Both the position numbers and the translations under genes were made by a program. Positions 1-7,981 of a stretch of DNA of 38,625 bases are shown here, in pieces (position 1 is the stretch's first letter; every line of letters starts with the position of its first letter). This DNA comes from Actinophytocola oryzae (GTDB lineage: Bacteria > Actinomycetota > Actinomycetes > Mycobacteriales > Pseudonocardiaceae): assembly GCF_004364325.1 (NCBI RefSeq), contig NZ_SOCP01000037.1, positions 1-38,625 of the forward strand, given 5' to 3'. Below the pieces are notes generated by a model. The model was not told the origin of the DNA, ran no database searches, and worked only from the letters and a program-made list of their open reading frames with translations.

Positions 1-57
1 CTCCAGGGACGCCGTCTCATGACAGTCCTCGCAGGACAAGCGAAGCAAGCGTTCCCC

Positions 58-63
58 GGAGGT
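58..63 (+). promoter_or_regulatory. ribosome binding site of the PknG-like kinase
   Basis: GGAGGT lies 7 nt before the ATG at 71, a near-ideal Shine-Dalgarno sequence that fixes the kinase start. The first 70 bases probably hold the end of an upstream gene. One frame stops at 20-22, and another stops at 72-74 in an ATGA overlap with the kinase start, like the overlaps further down the operon. The bases shown do not decide between them. Confidence 0.6.
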
Positions 64-70
64 CCCGGCC

Positions 71-2590
71 ATGAACGAAGGTAGTCCTATCAGCGAGTGT
101 CCCCGAGCCGGTTGTGACGGCACCCTGGACGAGGACGGCTTCTGCGACACCTGTGGCCTGGAGGCCCCGGCCGCGAGCAGCACCGCCGCCCCCAGCAGTG
201 CGTCGGCCCTCGGCAGCGTCTCCGCGGGCAGCGCACGCACCACCCCGATCGCCGCGCCGCCGCCTCCCCCGCCGACCCCGGCCACGGTGTCCCTCGAGGG
301 CTCGTCCTGCCCCCGCCCCGACTGCGACGGCACGCTCGACGAGGACGGCTTCTGCGACACCTGCGGCCTCGAGGCCCCGGCAGGTACGAAGCCCGCGGCC
401 CCGGCGCCCCAACCGACCTCCTTCGGTCCCACCGGCGGCAGCGGGCATGCGGAGTCCGACCCGGTCAGCACCCGGACGGGCAGCGTGCGCACCGGCTCCG
501 TCGCGACCGGCTGGACGGCCTCGACGGGTGCCGTGACCAGCAGCTCCCGCCGCGGCTCGGCACGCTCGACCAGCCGGGGTCTGCTGGGCGCAGGACTCGT
601 CGAGGTCCCCCGCGTGCCCTACCGCGACCCGAAGTCGGCGGTGCTCGCCGACCCGAAGGTCCCCGAGGAGAAGCGCTTCTGCAGCAACTGCGGCGCCAAG
701 GTCGGCCGGGGCCGCGACGGCAAGCCCGGCCGCACCGAGGGCTTCTGCACGTCCTGCCGCCACCACTTCTCCTTCTCCCCCAAGCTGTCCAGGGGCGAGG
801 TCCTGCACGACCAGTACGAGGTGCTCGGCTGCCTCGCCCACGGCGGCCTCGGCTGGATCTACCTCGCGCTCGACCGGGCGGTCGCCGACCGCTGGGTCGT
901 GCTGAAGGGCCTGCTCGACACCGGTGACGTCGACGCGCTCGCCGCGGCCGTCGCGGAGCGGCGGTTCCTCGCCGAGGTCGAGCACCCGAACATCGTCAAG
1001 ATCCACAACTTCGTGCAGCACCCCGACAAGGACACCGGCACGATGGTGGGCTACATCGTGATGGAGTACGTCGGCGGTCAGTCCATCAAGGACATGCTCA
1101 AGCAGATCAGGGCAGCACAGGGCCCGCAGGCGTGCCTGCCGGTCGACCGCGCCATCGCCTACACGCTGGAGATGCTGCCGCCCATCGGCTACCTGCACTC
1201 GCTGAACCTGCTGTTCTGCGACTTCAAGCCGGACAACGTGGTCCAGACCGAGGAGCAGCTCAAGCTGCTCGACCTCGGCGCGGTGCGCCACATCGACGAC
1301 GAGGACAGCGCCGTCTACGGCACGATCGGCTACCAGGCGCCGGAGATCGCGAGCGTCGGCCCGTCGATCTCCTCCGACCTGTACACGATCGGCCGCACCC
1401 TCGCGGTGACGGCCTTCCCGTTCGACTTCCAGCGATCCTATGTGGACAGGCTGCCCAACCCGGCCGAGGAGCCGCTGCTCGCGCGGTACGACTCGCTCTA
1501 CCGGTTCCTGCTCCGCTCGACCGCGGGCGAGCCCGCCGCGCGCTTCAACTCCGCCGAGGAGATGAAGGACCAGCTCACGGGCGTGCTCCGCGAGGTGCTG
1601 GCCTCCGACGACCTCCAGCCGCGCCCCGGCCCGTCCGCCGAGTTCACCCCCGAGCGCCGCTCGTTCGCGGTGGACACCTCGGTCGCGCCGTCCCTGCCCG
1701 CGCTCGTGCACACACTGCCGGTGCCGAGGGTGGACGGCACCGACCCGGCCGCCGCGTTCCTCGCCACCGTCACCTCGACCGACCCGATGGAACTGGTCGA
1801 CGAGCTGCGCATGGCCCCGCTGGCGTCGGTGGAGGTGCGGCTGCGCATCGCCCGCGCCTACCTGGAGGCGGGCGATGTGGCGAGCGCGCGGCGCAGGCTC
1901 GACGAGCTGGCCAAGGACGCGCTCGACCTGGAGCGGCTGTGGCTCCTCGACTGGTACCGGGGCATCGCCGCGCTGGCGGAGGACAAGCCCGCGAACGCGA
2001 GCCAGCACTTCGACCGCGTGTACTCGGCGGTGCCCGGCGAGGCCGCGCCGAAGCTCGCGCTCGCGGCCTGCGCGGAGGCGAGCGGCGAGTGGGTCACCGC
2101 GGACCGCTACTACCGCGTCGTCTGGGTCACCGACCGGACCTACGTGAGCGCGGCGTTCGGGCTCGCGCGCGCGTTGATCGCCACCGGCAACCGAAACGAG
2201 GCCTTCGACGTCCTCTGTTCCGTGCCGGAGACGTCCAACCACCACACCACCGCACGCCTCGCCGCGGCGGACGTGCGGGTCCGTGACGTGCCGGCACAGG
2301 GTTTGACCGAGGACGACCTCGTGGCCGCGGGCGACCTGCTCGCGGCGCTCGAGCTGGACGTGGCCAGGCGGGCACACGCGTCGGAGCGGCTGTACTCGGC
2401 CGCACTGGCGTGGCTGCCCCACGGGGGCAACACCAGCAGGGTTGTGCTTGGCTGCCCGTTGACGGACGCCGACCTGCGCGTCGCGCTCGAGGGTTGTTAC
2501 CGGACACTCGCGCGCCACGCGAACAGCACGAGGGAGCGCATCGCATTGGTGGACAGCGCCAACCAGATCCGACCGAGGACGTGGGTGTGA
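71..2590 (+). CDS. pknG: PknG-family serine/threonine protein kinase with N-terminal zinc ribbons and C-terminal TPR domain
   Basis: Soluble eukaryotic-type protein kinase of the PknG family, 839 residues. Two nearly identical four-cysteine zinc ribbons come first (C10/C15/C25/C28 and C80/C85/C95/C98), joined by Ser/Thr/Pro-rich linkers. A rubredoxin-like site follows (C204/C207 and C226/C229), as in mycobacterial PknG. The kinase domain starts with the family's GCLAHGGLGWIYLALDR signature; K279 is the ATP lysine, D384 lies in the catalytic loop CDFKPDN, and D401 is in DLGAV, which replaces DFG. Residues from about 600 on look like helical TPR repeats. In mycobacteria PknG senses amino-acid or redox status and controls glutamate metabolism through the FHA protein GarA. 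That role is known for the family and only inferred here. The two front zinc ribbons are not part of mycobacterial PknG. First visible gene of an operon with PP2C, VWA and FHA genes; it overlaps the next gene by 4 nt (GTGA). Confidence 0.93.
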   Translation: MNEGSPISECPRAGCDGTLDEDGFCDTCGLEAPAASSTAAPSSASALGSVSAGSARTTPIAAPPPPPPTPATVSLEGSSCPRPDCDGTLDEDGFCDTCGLEAPAGTKPAAPAPQPTSFGPTGGSGHAESDPVSTRTGSVRTGSVATGWTASTGAVTSSSRRGSARSTSRGLLGAGLVEVPRVPYRDPKSAVLADPKVPEEKRFCSNCGAKVGRGRDGKPGRTEGFCTSCRHHFSFSPKLSRGEVLHDQYEVLGCLAHGGLGWIYLALDRAVADRWVVLKGLLDTGDVDALAAAVAERRFLAEVEHPNIVKIHNFVQHPDKDTGTMVGYIVMEYVGGQSIKDMLKQIRAAQGPQACLPVDRAIAYTLEMLPPIGYLHSLNLLFCDFKPDNVVQTEEQLKLLDLGAVRHIDDEDSAVYGTIGYQAPEIASVGPSISSDLYTIGRTLAVTAFPFDFQRSYVDRLPNPAEEPLLARYDSLYRFLLRSTAGEPAARFNSAEEMKDQLTGVLREVLASDDLQPRPGPSAEFTPERRSFAVDTSVAPSLPALVHTLPVPRVDGTDPAAAFLATVTSTDPMELVDELRMAPLASVEVRLRIARAYLEAGDVASARRRLDELAKDALDLERLWLLDWYRGIAALAEDKPANASQHFDRVYSAVPGEAAPKLALAACAEASGEWVTADRYYRVVWVTDRTYVSAAFGLARALIATGNRNEAFDVLCSVPETSNHHTTARLAAADVRVRDVPAQGLTEDDLVAAGDLLAALELDVARRAHASERLYSAALAWLPHGGNTSRVVLGCPLTDADLRVALEGCYRTLARHANSTRERIALVDSANQIRPRTWV

Positions 2591-3594
2591 CCGTTACCAA
2601 CTGCCCCGGCTGCGGCACCTCCGTCGGGCCGAAGGACCGGTTCTGCGAGGAGTGCGGGCAGAGCCTGCTCGTGCGCAGGACCCCGCTCGGCGGGCCCGTG
2701 TCCGACCCCGGCGGCGGCAAGTGCGTCGCGTGCGGCAGCGCGAAGATCGACTCCGAGGAGTACTGCGAGGACTGCGGCCGTTCGCAGCCGAGCGGGCGCG
2801 ACCGCATGGAGTGCGACCTCGACCTGGTGGTCGGCATCAGCGACAAGGGCAACCGGCGCGCCCGCAACGAGGACTCGATGGGCTTCGGCACCGTGCTCGG
2901 CGGTGACGCCCCGCCGACGGTCGTCGCGGTGGTGTGCGACGGCGTCGCGACCTCCGACCGGGCCGACAGCGCCTCGCAGCACGCGGTGGACGAGGCGACG
3001 TCCGTGCTGCTGGACTCGGTCCTGGAGAACGGCGATCCCGAGGCGGCCACGAAAGCGGCCGTGGCACAGGCGATCCAGGTCGTGTCACGCCTCGCGGACC
3101 CCAGCGTGCCCGGTACGGCGCCCTCCTGCACGTTCGTCTCGGTCGTGGTGACGCCCACCGACGTGACGGTCGGGTCGGTCGGCGACAGCCGCGTGTACTG
3201 GATCGCCTCCCCCGGTTCCGGGGCGATGTCGTCGCGGATGCTGACCATGGACGACACGGTGGCCGCCGAGCTGATCGCCGAGGGCATGAGCGAGGCGGAG
3301 GCCAACACGGTCCACCAGGCGCACGCGCTGTCCAAGTGGATCGGCGCGGACGCGGGCGAGATCGAGCCGCGCGTGGTCACCGTCCAGCCAGGCGGTCCGG
3401 GGCACGTCCTGCTGTGCAGCGACGGCCTGTGGAACTACGTACCGGACGCGGGGGCGCTGACCGAGGTCATGCCGGCGGGCGGCGGCATGACGGCGGCCGT
3501 CGAGCTGACGAAGCTCGCGCTGAAGCTCGGCGGCCACGACAACATCACGACGGTGCTCGTGCCGTTCCCGCCGACGGAGGAGGAACACCCATGA
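2587..3594 (+). CDS. PP2C-family Ser/Thr phosphatase with two zinc ribbons
   Basis: Metal-dependent protein phosphatase, 335 residues, likely reversing phosphorylation by the adjacent kinase. Two zinc ribbons (C6/C9/C20/C23 and C46/C49/C60/C63) precede a PP2C domain running from about residue 78 to the end. Metal-binding motifs are all present: RNED at 93-96, CDGV with D118/G119, SVGDSR near 197-202, CSDGLW with D279, and GGHDNIT with D318. The catalytic core therefore looks active. No membrane segment is seen. The GTG start at 2587 overlaps the kinase stop as GTGA; earlier in-frame ATGs would lie inside the kinase gene. The gene ends in an ATGA overlap with the VWA gene, so translation is probably coupled. 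Confidence 0.92.
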   Translation: MTVTNCPGCGTSVGPKDRFCEECGQSLLVRRTPLGGPVSDPGGGKCVACGSAKIDSEEYCEDCGRSQPSGRDRMECDLDLVVGISDKGNRRARNEDSMGFGTVLGGDAPPTVVAVVCDGVATSDRADSASQHAVDEATSVLLDSVLENGDPEAATKAAVAQAIQVVSRLADPSVPGTAPSCTFVSVVVTPTDVTVGSVGDSRVYWIASPGSGAMSSRMLTMDDTVAAELIAEGMSEAEANTVHQAHALSKWIGADAGEIEPRVVTVQPGGPGHVLLCSDGLWNYVPDAGALTEVMPAGGGMTAAVELTKLALKLGGHDNITTVLVPFPPTEEEHP

Positions 3595-4913
3595 CACAGC
3601 CGGACTTCGCGGTCGAGGTCTACCAGAACGAGTACCTCGCGGCAGGTGCCACCGAGGTGAACGCGATCGTCACCGTCACGGCCTCCGGCGCGGTGACCGG
3701 TCCGGTGGCGTCGGGCGGCAACGCGGCCGAGGTGATCATCGTCGACTGCTCCGGGTCGATGCACGTGCCGCGCACCAAGCTGTCCTCGGCCAAGCAGGCG
3801 ACGGCGGCGGCCATCGACACGCTGCGCGACGGCGTCGAGTTCGCGGTCGTGGCGGGCACCGACGAGGCGCGGCTGGTGTTCCCCTACCAGCACGGCATGG
3901 TGGTCTCCTCGCCGCAGACGCGTGCGGAGGCCAAGGAGGCGGTCGCGAAGCTGGCCGCGAACGGCGGCACGGCGATCGGCAGGTGGCTGTCGCTGGCGGA
4001 CTCGCTGTTCGCGACGTCCACGGCGTCGATGCGGCACGCGATCCTGCTGACCGACGGTCAGAACATGCACGAGACGCCGCGCCAGCTCGCCAGGACGCTG
4101 CAGGAGGTCACGGGGCACTTCGTGTGCGACTGCCGTGGCGTCGGCACGGACTGGGAGGTCAAGGAGCTGCGCACGATCGCCGACACCCTGCTCGGCACGG
4201 TCGACATCGTGGCGGAGCCGGAGGGCCTGGAGGCGGACTTCCGCGCGATGGCCGCGTCGGCCATGGACAAGGCGGTCGCGGACGTGGCGCTGCGGCTGTG
4301 GACGCCGATGGGCGCCACGATCAAGTACGTCAAGCAGGTCGAGCCGACCCTGAACGACCTCACTGCGCGACGCGTCGAGGTGCCGCCCCGCAGCGGCGAC
4401 TACCCCACCGGCTCGTGGGGCTCGGAGACCCGCGACTACCACGTGTGCGTGCAGGTCCCCGCCGCGGCGACGGGCGAGAAGATGCTGGCCGGTCGGGTGA
4501 GCCTGGTGGTGCCCGGTACGAACGGCGCCGAGGAGCAGGTGCTCGGCAAGGGCCGCATCCTCGCGGTCTGGACCGAGGACACCGCGCTGTCGACCCGCAT
4601 CAACCGCGAGGTCGCGCACTACACCGGTCAGGCCGAGCTGGCGGACGTGATCCAGGAGGGGCTGGAGGCACGCAAGGCGGGTGACGTCGAGACGGCGACC
4701 GCGAAGCTGGGCCGCGCGGTGCAGCTGGCCACCGAGACCGGGCACTCGGACACCGCGAAACTCCTGGCGAAGGTCGTCGACGTCGAGGACGCGCGGACCG
4801 GGACCGTGCGGCTCAAGCGCTCGGTCGCGGCCGTCGACGAGATGACCCTCGACACCAGGTCGTCCAAGACCATGCGGGTGCGCAAGAAGCAGTCGACGGA
4901 GGCGGACGGCTGA
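3591..4913 (+). CDS. von Willebrand factor A domain protein (TerY-like)
   Basis: VWA-domain protein of 440 residues without signal peptide or membrane helix, so presumably cytosolic. The MIDAS metal site is intact: DCSGS at 52-56, a downstream NGGTAIG threonine and LLTDGQ. An all-beta region and then a helical region follow the VWA fold. The last 30 residues are basic and Thr/Ser-rich (DTRSSKTMRVRKKQST), which could be a phospho-threonine tail for the FHA partner; that is my inference. GGAGGAGG precedes the ATG, which overlaps the phosphatase stop as ATGA. VWA, PP2C and kinase genes together recall the TerY-P triad described around tellurium-resistance loci, though no Ter proteins are visible here. 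Unlike its three neighbours it has no zinc ribbon. Confidence 0.9.
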   Translation: MTQPDFAVEVYQNEYLAAGATEVNAIVTVTASGAVTGPVASGGNAAEVIIVDCSGSMHVPRTKLSSAKQATAAAIDTLRDGVEFAVVAGTDEARLVFPYQHGMVVSSPQTRAEAKEAVAKLAANGGTAIGRWLSLADSLFATSTASMRHAILLTDGQNMHETPRQLARTLQEVTGHFVCDCRGVGTDWEVKELRTIADTLLGTVDIVAEPEGLEADFRAMAASAMDKAVADVALRLWTPMGATIKYVKQVEPTLNDLTARRVEVPPRSGDYPTGSWGSETRDYHVCVQVPAAATGEKMLAGRVSLVVPGTNGAEEQVLGKGRILAVWTEDTALSTRINREVAHYTGQAELADVIQEGLEARKAGDVETATAKLGRAVQLATETGHSDTAKLLAKVVDVEDARTGTVRLKRSVAAVDEMTLDTRSSKTMRVRKKQSTEADG

Positions 4914-5602
4914 TGGCTACCTGCCCTCTGGGCCACACGTCGACCGACGAGGAGTTCTGCGAGGTCTGCGGCCGGGAGATCGGCGGCGCGCCGGTGTCGG
5001 CCACGGCCGACGCGCCCCCTGCCACGGAGGCCGCGCTGCCGCCTGCGGGCACGACGTGCCAGTCGTGTGGTGCGGCGCTGGCCGGACGCTTCTGCGAGGA
5101 GTGCGGCCACGACTCGCTCGCCCCCGTCCCGGAGAGGGTCCCCGTCGCGGTCTCCTCGGACGTCCCGCCGGTGCCTGCCGACCGGATGCCGGAGGAGGCG
5201 ACGTGGACGGCCACGGTGACCGCCGACCGCGCGTACTACGGCTCCGTGATGGAGGCCGACGGTCCGGACGCGTCCGGCATCACGTTCCCGCCCTACTGCC
5301 CCGACCGGCACTTCCCGTTGGCGGGCAAGGAGATCAGCATCGGCCGGAGCAGTCGCAGCCGGGGCATCCTGCCGGACATCGACCTGCTCGGTCCACCGGA
5401 GGACCCGGGGGTGTCCCACCTGCACGCGTTGCTGCTGGCGCAGGCGGACGGCACGTGGTCCATTGTGGACCTGGACTCGGCCAACGGGACCCTGGTGAAC
5501 GACGAGCAGAAACCGTTGCGCCCCAACGTACCCAGGCCACTCGCGGATGGCGACCGGGTCTATATCGGCGCGTGGACGCGGATCACGCTGCGGCACAACT
5601 GA
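4913..5602 (+). CDS. FHA-domain protein with N-terminal zinc ribbons
   Basis: Phosphothreonine-binding protein of 229 residues. A first metal-binding cluster (C4, perhaps H8, C16, C19) and a second zinc ribbon (C49/C52/C61/C64) are followed by a Pro-rich linker. An FHA domain occupies residues 138-229. The conserved FHA residues are present: G144/R145, S168 and H171 in VSHLHA, and N191-G192-T193. It can be expected to read phospho-threonine marks made by the kinase, possibly on the kinase itself or on the VWA tail (inference). Its ATG shares one base with the VWA stop (TGATG). It is the last gene of the operon, and a strong hairpin begins within its stop codon. It resembles GarA only in the FHA domain; the GarA N-terminal phospho-motif is not seen. 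Confidence 0.9.
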   Translation: MATCPLGHTSTDEEFCEVCGREIGGAPVSATADAPPATEAALPPAGTTCQSCGAALAGRFCEECGHDSLAPVPERVPVAVSSDVPPVPADRMPEEATWTATVTADRAYYGSVMEADGPDASGITFPPYCPDRHFPLAGKEISIGRSSRSRGILPDIDLLGPPEDPGVSHLHALLLAQADGTWSIVDLDSANGTLVNDEQKPLRPNVPRPLADGDRVYIGAWTRITLRHN

Positions 5603-5627
5603 ACGTTCAGCCGGCCTGAACGTTCAG
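5599..5627 (+). terminator. hairpin at the end of the kinase/phosphatase/VWA/FHA operon
   Basis: Two copies of the 12-bp self-palindrome CTGAACGTTCAG (5599-5610 and 5616-5627) are separated by CCGGC, so the RNA can form a perfect 12-bp stem with a 5-nt loop. The FHA stop codon TGA (5600-5602) lies inside the first copy. There is no U-tract, which is common for actinobacterial terminators. Each half being a palindrome, a protein operator is an alternative. Confidence 0.6.
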
Positions 5628-5670
5628 CAACGGACGGTTATACCCGGTTGTCCCCGTTCGGACGCAGCTG

Positions 5671-5688
5671 TCCGTGACGTGTCACGGA
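5671..5688. promoter_or_regulatory. palindromic operator candidate in the promoter of the first GDSL hydrolase
   Basis: TCCGTGAC-GT-GTCACGGA has perfect 8-bp arms and a 2-bp centre. It ends directly at the -10 box TATGCT (5689-5694), which is 7 nt from the ATG at 5702. A protein bound here would block the promoter. No dedicated regulator can be assigned. Confidence 0.5.
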
Positions 5689-5701
5689 TATGCTCGCCGG
5701 C

Positions 5702-6946
5702 ATGTCTGGACACCGTGGTCCGCTGCTCGTGTTTTCCTTGCTGCTCCTTGCGTCCCTGGGGCTGGCCCCTCCGGCGGCGAGCGCCTCCCCGCGCTGGGTC
5801 GTGTCGTGGGCGGCGAGCCCGGTGGTGGGTAGCACCATCCCGTGGTCCGACTGTCCCGCGGGCACCGGTCTGACCGACCGGACCGTCCGCAACGTGGTGT
5901 TCGCGAGTGTGGGCGGTTCGCAGGTCCGCGTCCGCCTCACCAACGCGTTCGGGAGCGCTCCCATGCGCATCGGCCACGCCTCGGTGGCGGTCCAGTCCGC
6001 GAACGCCGACGCGGTTCCCGGGACGGTCCGCGAGCTGAGGTTCCACGGCGGTCGCTCGGTGACGATCCCGGCGGGCCGGGAGCTGTTCAGCGACCCGGTG
6101 CCGCTGCGGGTGGCCGCGTTGTCGACGCTGCTGGTGAGCGTGTACGTGCCGGGTCCGACCGGTCCGATCACGAACCACCCCTTCACCGCGCAGGGCAACT
6201 TCCTGGCGCCGGGCGACCAGGCCACGGCGGTCGCGGGCGGCGCGTACGGCAACACCCCGTGCTGGATGTTCGCCGACGGTGTCGACGTGGTCCCGACCCG
6301 GCCGATCGTCGGCTCGGTGGTGGCACTGGGCGACTCGATCACCGACACGTCCGCGACGACGGGCAACGCCAACCACCGCTGGCCGGACTACCTGGCCCGC
6401 AGGCTCGACGCGGGCCACGGCCCCGGCCTGTCGGTGGTCAACGCGGGCCTGGGTGGCAACCGGGTGCTGCTGCCCCGCGAGGGCGAGCCGTACTGGGGCA
6501 TCCCGGCGGTGGACCGGCTGGAGCGCGATGTGTTCTCCCAGACCGGAGTTCGGACGGTGATCCTGCTCGAGGGCGTGAACGACATCGGTTACGACGCGAC
6601 GGCGCCGGACCTGATCGCGGGCCTTGCGGACATCGCCGCACAAACGCATGCGGCGGGCCTGCGGATCATCGGCGGGACGATCACCCCGTTCGGCGGGTCG
6701 TTCATCGAGTCGCCCACTCGCAACGAGACCTGGCTGGAGGTCAACGACTGGATCCGTCACAGCGGCACCTTCGACGCGGTGGTGGACTTCGCCGCCGCGA
6801 CGGCCGCGCCCGGCAACCCGATGGCACTGGACCCGGCCTACGACAGTGGTGACCACCTGCATCCCAACGACGCGGGCACCGAGGCCATGGCGAACGCGAT
6901 CGACCTGTCGCAGCTGCTCCCCCACCACCTGGCGGCGACGGGCTAG
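5702..6946 (+). CDS. secreted SGNH/GDSL hydrolase
   Basis: Predicted secreted esterase or lipase, 414 residues. A signal peptide with a Leu-rich core (residues 8-22) ends near ASA at 26-28. An N-terminal beta domain (about 30-200) precedes the SGNH catalytic domain. Block I is ALGDSITD with nucleophile S212, the block II glycine lies in NAGLGGNR, block III is GVND (291-294), and block V is DHLH with D384 and H387. The layout matches large two-domain actinobacterial GDSL hydrolases; the substrate is unknown. An ATG at 5690 also exists in frame, but it falls inside the -10 hexamer TATGCT, so 5702 is preferred and the message is probably leaderless. The stop overlaps the stop of the convergent membrane gene. 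Confidence 0.9.
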   Translation: MSGHRGPLLVFSLLLLASLGLAPPAASASPRWVVSWAASPVVGSTIPWSDCPAGTGLTDRTVRNVVFASVGGSQVRVRLTNAFGSAPMRIGHASVAVQSANADAVPGTVRELRFHGGRSVTIPAGRELFSDPVPLRVAALSTLLVSVYVPGPTGPITNHPFTAQGNFLAPGDQATAVAGGAYGNTPCWMFADGVDVVPTRPIVGSVVALGDSITDTSATTGNANHRWPDYLARRLDAGHGPGLSVVNAGLGGNRVLLPREGEPYWGIPAVDRLERDVFSQTGVRTVILLEGVNDIGYDATAPDLIAGLADIAAQTHAAGLRIIGGTITPFGGSFIESPTRNETWLEVNDWIRHSGTFDAVVDFAAATAAPGNPMALDPAYDSGDHLHPNDAGTEAMANAIDLSQLLPHHLAATG

Positions 6947-7452
6947 GCTCTTACGTCCACCGTGGACGGTCGCACGACCAGTTGCCGGGCCAGACCGACC
7001 AGCCAGACGAACGTGAACGCGATGATCGTCGGGTTCTTGAGGAACAGGAGCACCGCGAGGTAGGTCTGCCGCGTGGACTCCGGCAGCAAGGCGCCGAGTC
7101 CTTCGAGTCCCGTGTCGAAGACGAGGCTTGCCAGCATGATCAGGCCGCACTGGAGGAGCAGGCTCAGCCAGTGGCCGGCGACGAAGATGCGACCGTGGCG
7201 CAGGCTCGGACGGCCCTTCGGCGTTGCCAGGCGCCAGATCGCGACCAACAGGAGCAGTCGTGCGGCCATCACGACGACCTCTGAGGCCAGTGCGACGGCG
7301 TCGGGGATGTCGTCGGTCCAGTTGACGACGATCAGCCGCTGGACGGAACCGACCAGCGACAGTCCGACGATCATCGGCCAGTGTCGGCGGTAGAAGCGCC
7401 ACGCCCACGCCGGGACGGACGCGGCGAGCTGCCATTCCCTCTGAAGTCTCAC
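6943..7452 (-). CDS. small integral membrane protein of unknown function
   Basis: Not recognised as a named family. The 169-residue product has four or five hydrophobic segments, around residues 25-40, 53-70, 90-110 and 130-155, and a basic N-terminus, so it should sit in the cytoplasmic membrane. The start is a GTG with GAGG a few bases upstream. It is transcribed away from the MarR gene, and the two share a 65-bp intergenic region filled by a perfect inverted repeat, so it is the likely target of that regulator. The TAG stop overlaps the TAG stop of the convergent hydrolase by 4 bp. MarR-controlled membrane proteins are often exporters, but this one is too short to be a known transporter. 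Confidence 0.8.
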   Translation of the reverse strand: MRLQREWQLAASVPAWAWRFYRRHWPMIVGLSLVGSVQRLIVVNWTDDIPDAVALASEVVVMAARLLLLVAIWRLATPKGRPSLRHGRIFVAGHWLSLLLQCGLIMLASLVFDTGLEGLGALLPESTRQTYLAVLLFLKNPTIIAFTFVWLVGLARQLVVRPSTVDVRA

Positions 7453-7463
7453 GTCGCCTCACT

Positions 7464-7498
7464 CTCGTTATTTTAGTTCAGTGTACTAAAATAACGAG
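7464..7498. promoter_or_regulatory. MarR operator between divergent genes
   Basis: Perfect inverted repeat with 14-bp arms (7464-7477 and 7485-7498) around the 7-nt spacer TCAGTGT. The arms are AT-rich (CTCGTTATTTTAGT) in a very GC-rich genome. The site fills the promoter region of the membrane gene on one side and marR on the other, typical of an autoregulated MarR switch. Confidence 0.75.
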
Positions 7499-7516
7499 GT
7501 AGGTAAAGTACCTGAC

Positions 7517-7981
7517 GTGTCGGACGAGGAACGTGCTGCTCAGGGGGCCGCCCTGGGTCGGGAGCTGAGCACGGCGGTGGTGATGTTCCACGAGGCGGTC
7601 GGGGCTCATCTCGGGGTCAGCGCCGGTGACCAGCGGGCGCTGACGCTGCTGGGGCGGGAGGGCCCGATGTCGGCGGGCGACCTCGCGGAGAAGACGGGAC
7701 TGACCCCCGGCGCGGTGACGGGCATGATCGACCGGCTGGAGCGCGCGGGCCTGGCCCACCGCGAACACGACGAGAAGGACCGCAGACGGGTGCTGGTCAC
7801 CGCCGCCACCGGACAACCGGACGTCTTCAGCGACCTGGCAGCGGCGATGAACGAGATGGCGGCGCGCTACTCGGAAGCGGAACTGCTTCTCATCGCGGAC
7901 TACCTGAGCCGGACGGTCGAGGTCCTTCGTGAGCAGACCCGCCGGCTGAGCGAGGGCCTCAGGCCACGCAGGTCTCGCTGA
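7517..7981 (+). CDS. MarR-family transcriptional regulator
   Basis: Winged-helix repressor of 154 residues, the usual MarR length. The recognition region follows the family pattern: LAEKTGLTPGAVTGMIDRLERAGL at about 54-77, then a wing with DEKDRRRVLV. Flanking helices provide dimerisation. The start is GTG at 7517. It probably binds the 14-bp-arm palindrome directly upstream and represses itself and the divergent membrane gene. The ligand is unknown. The gene ends about 140 bp before a strong hairpin that it shares with the convergent second GDSL hydrolase. Confidence 0.92.
   Translation: MSDEERAAQGAALGRELSTAVVMFHEAVGAHLGVSAGDQRALTLLGREGPMSAGDLAEKTGLTPGAVTGMIDRLERAGLAHREHDEKDRRRVLVTAATGQPDVFSDLAAAMNEMAARYSEAELLLIADYLSRTVEVLREQTRRLSEGLRPRRSR

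Noticed and set aside
17..2518. 833-codon open frame on the minus strand across the kinase gene
   Set aside because: Arg/Val/Gly-rich shadow of the high-GC kinase gene; no family motif, and the plus strand has full kinase signatures.
71..5602. Operon as a tellurium-resistance (Ter) locus
   Set aside because: VWA/PP2C/kinase genes recall TerY-P, but no TerC, TerD or TerB-type genes are in the window, and the kinase is clearly PknG-like.
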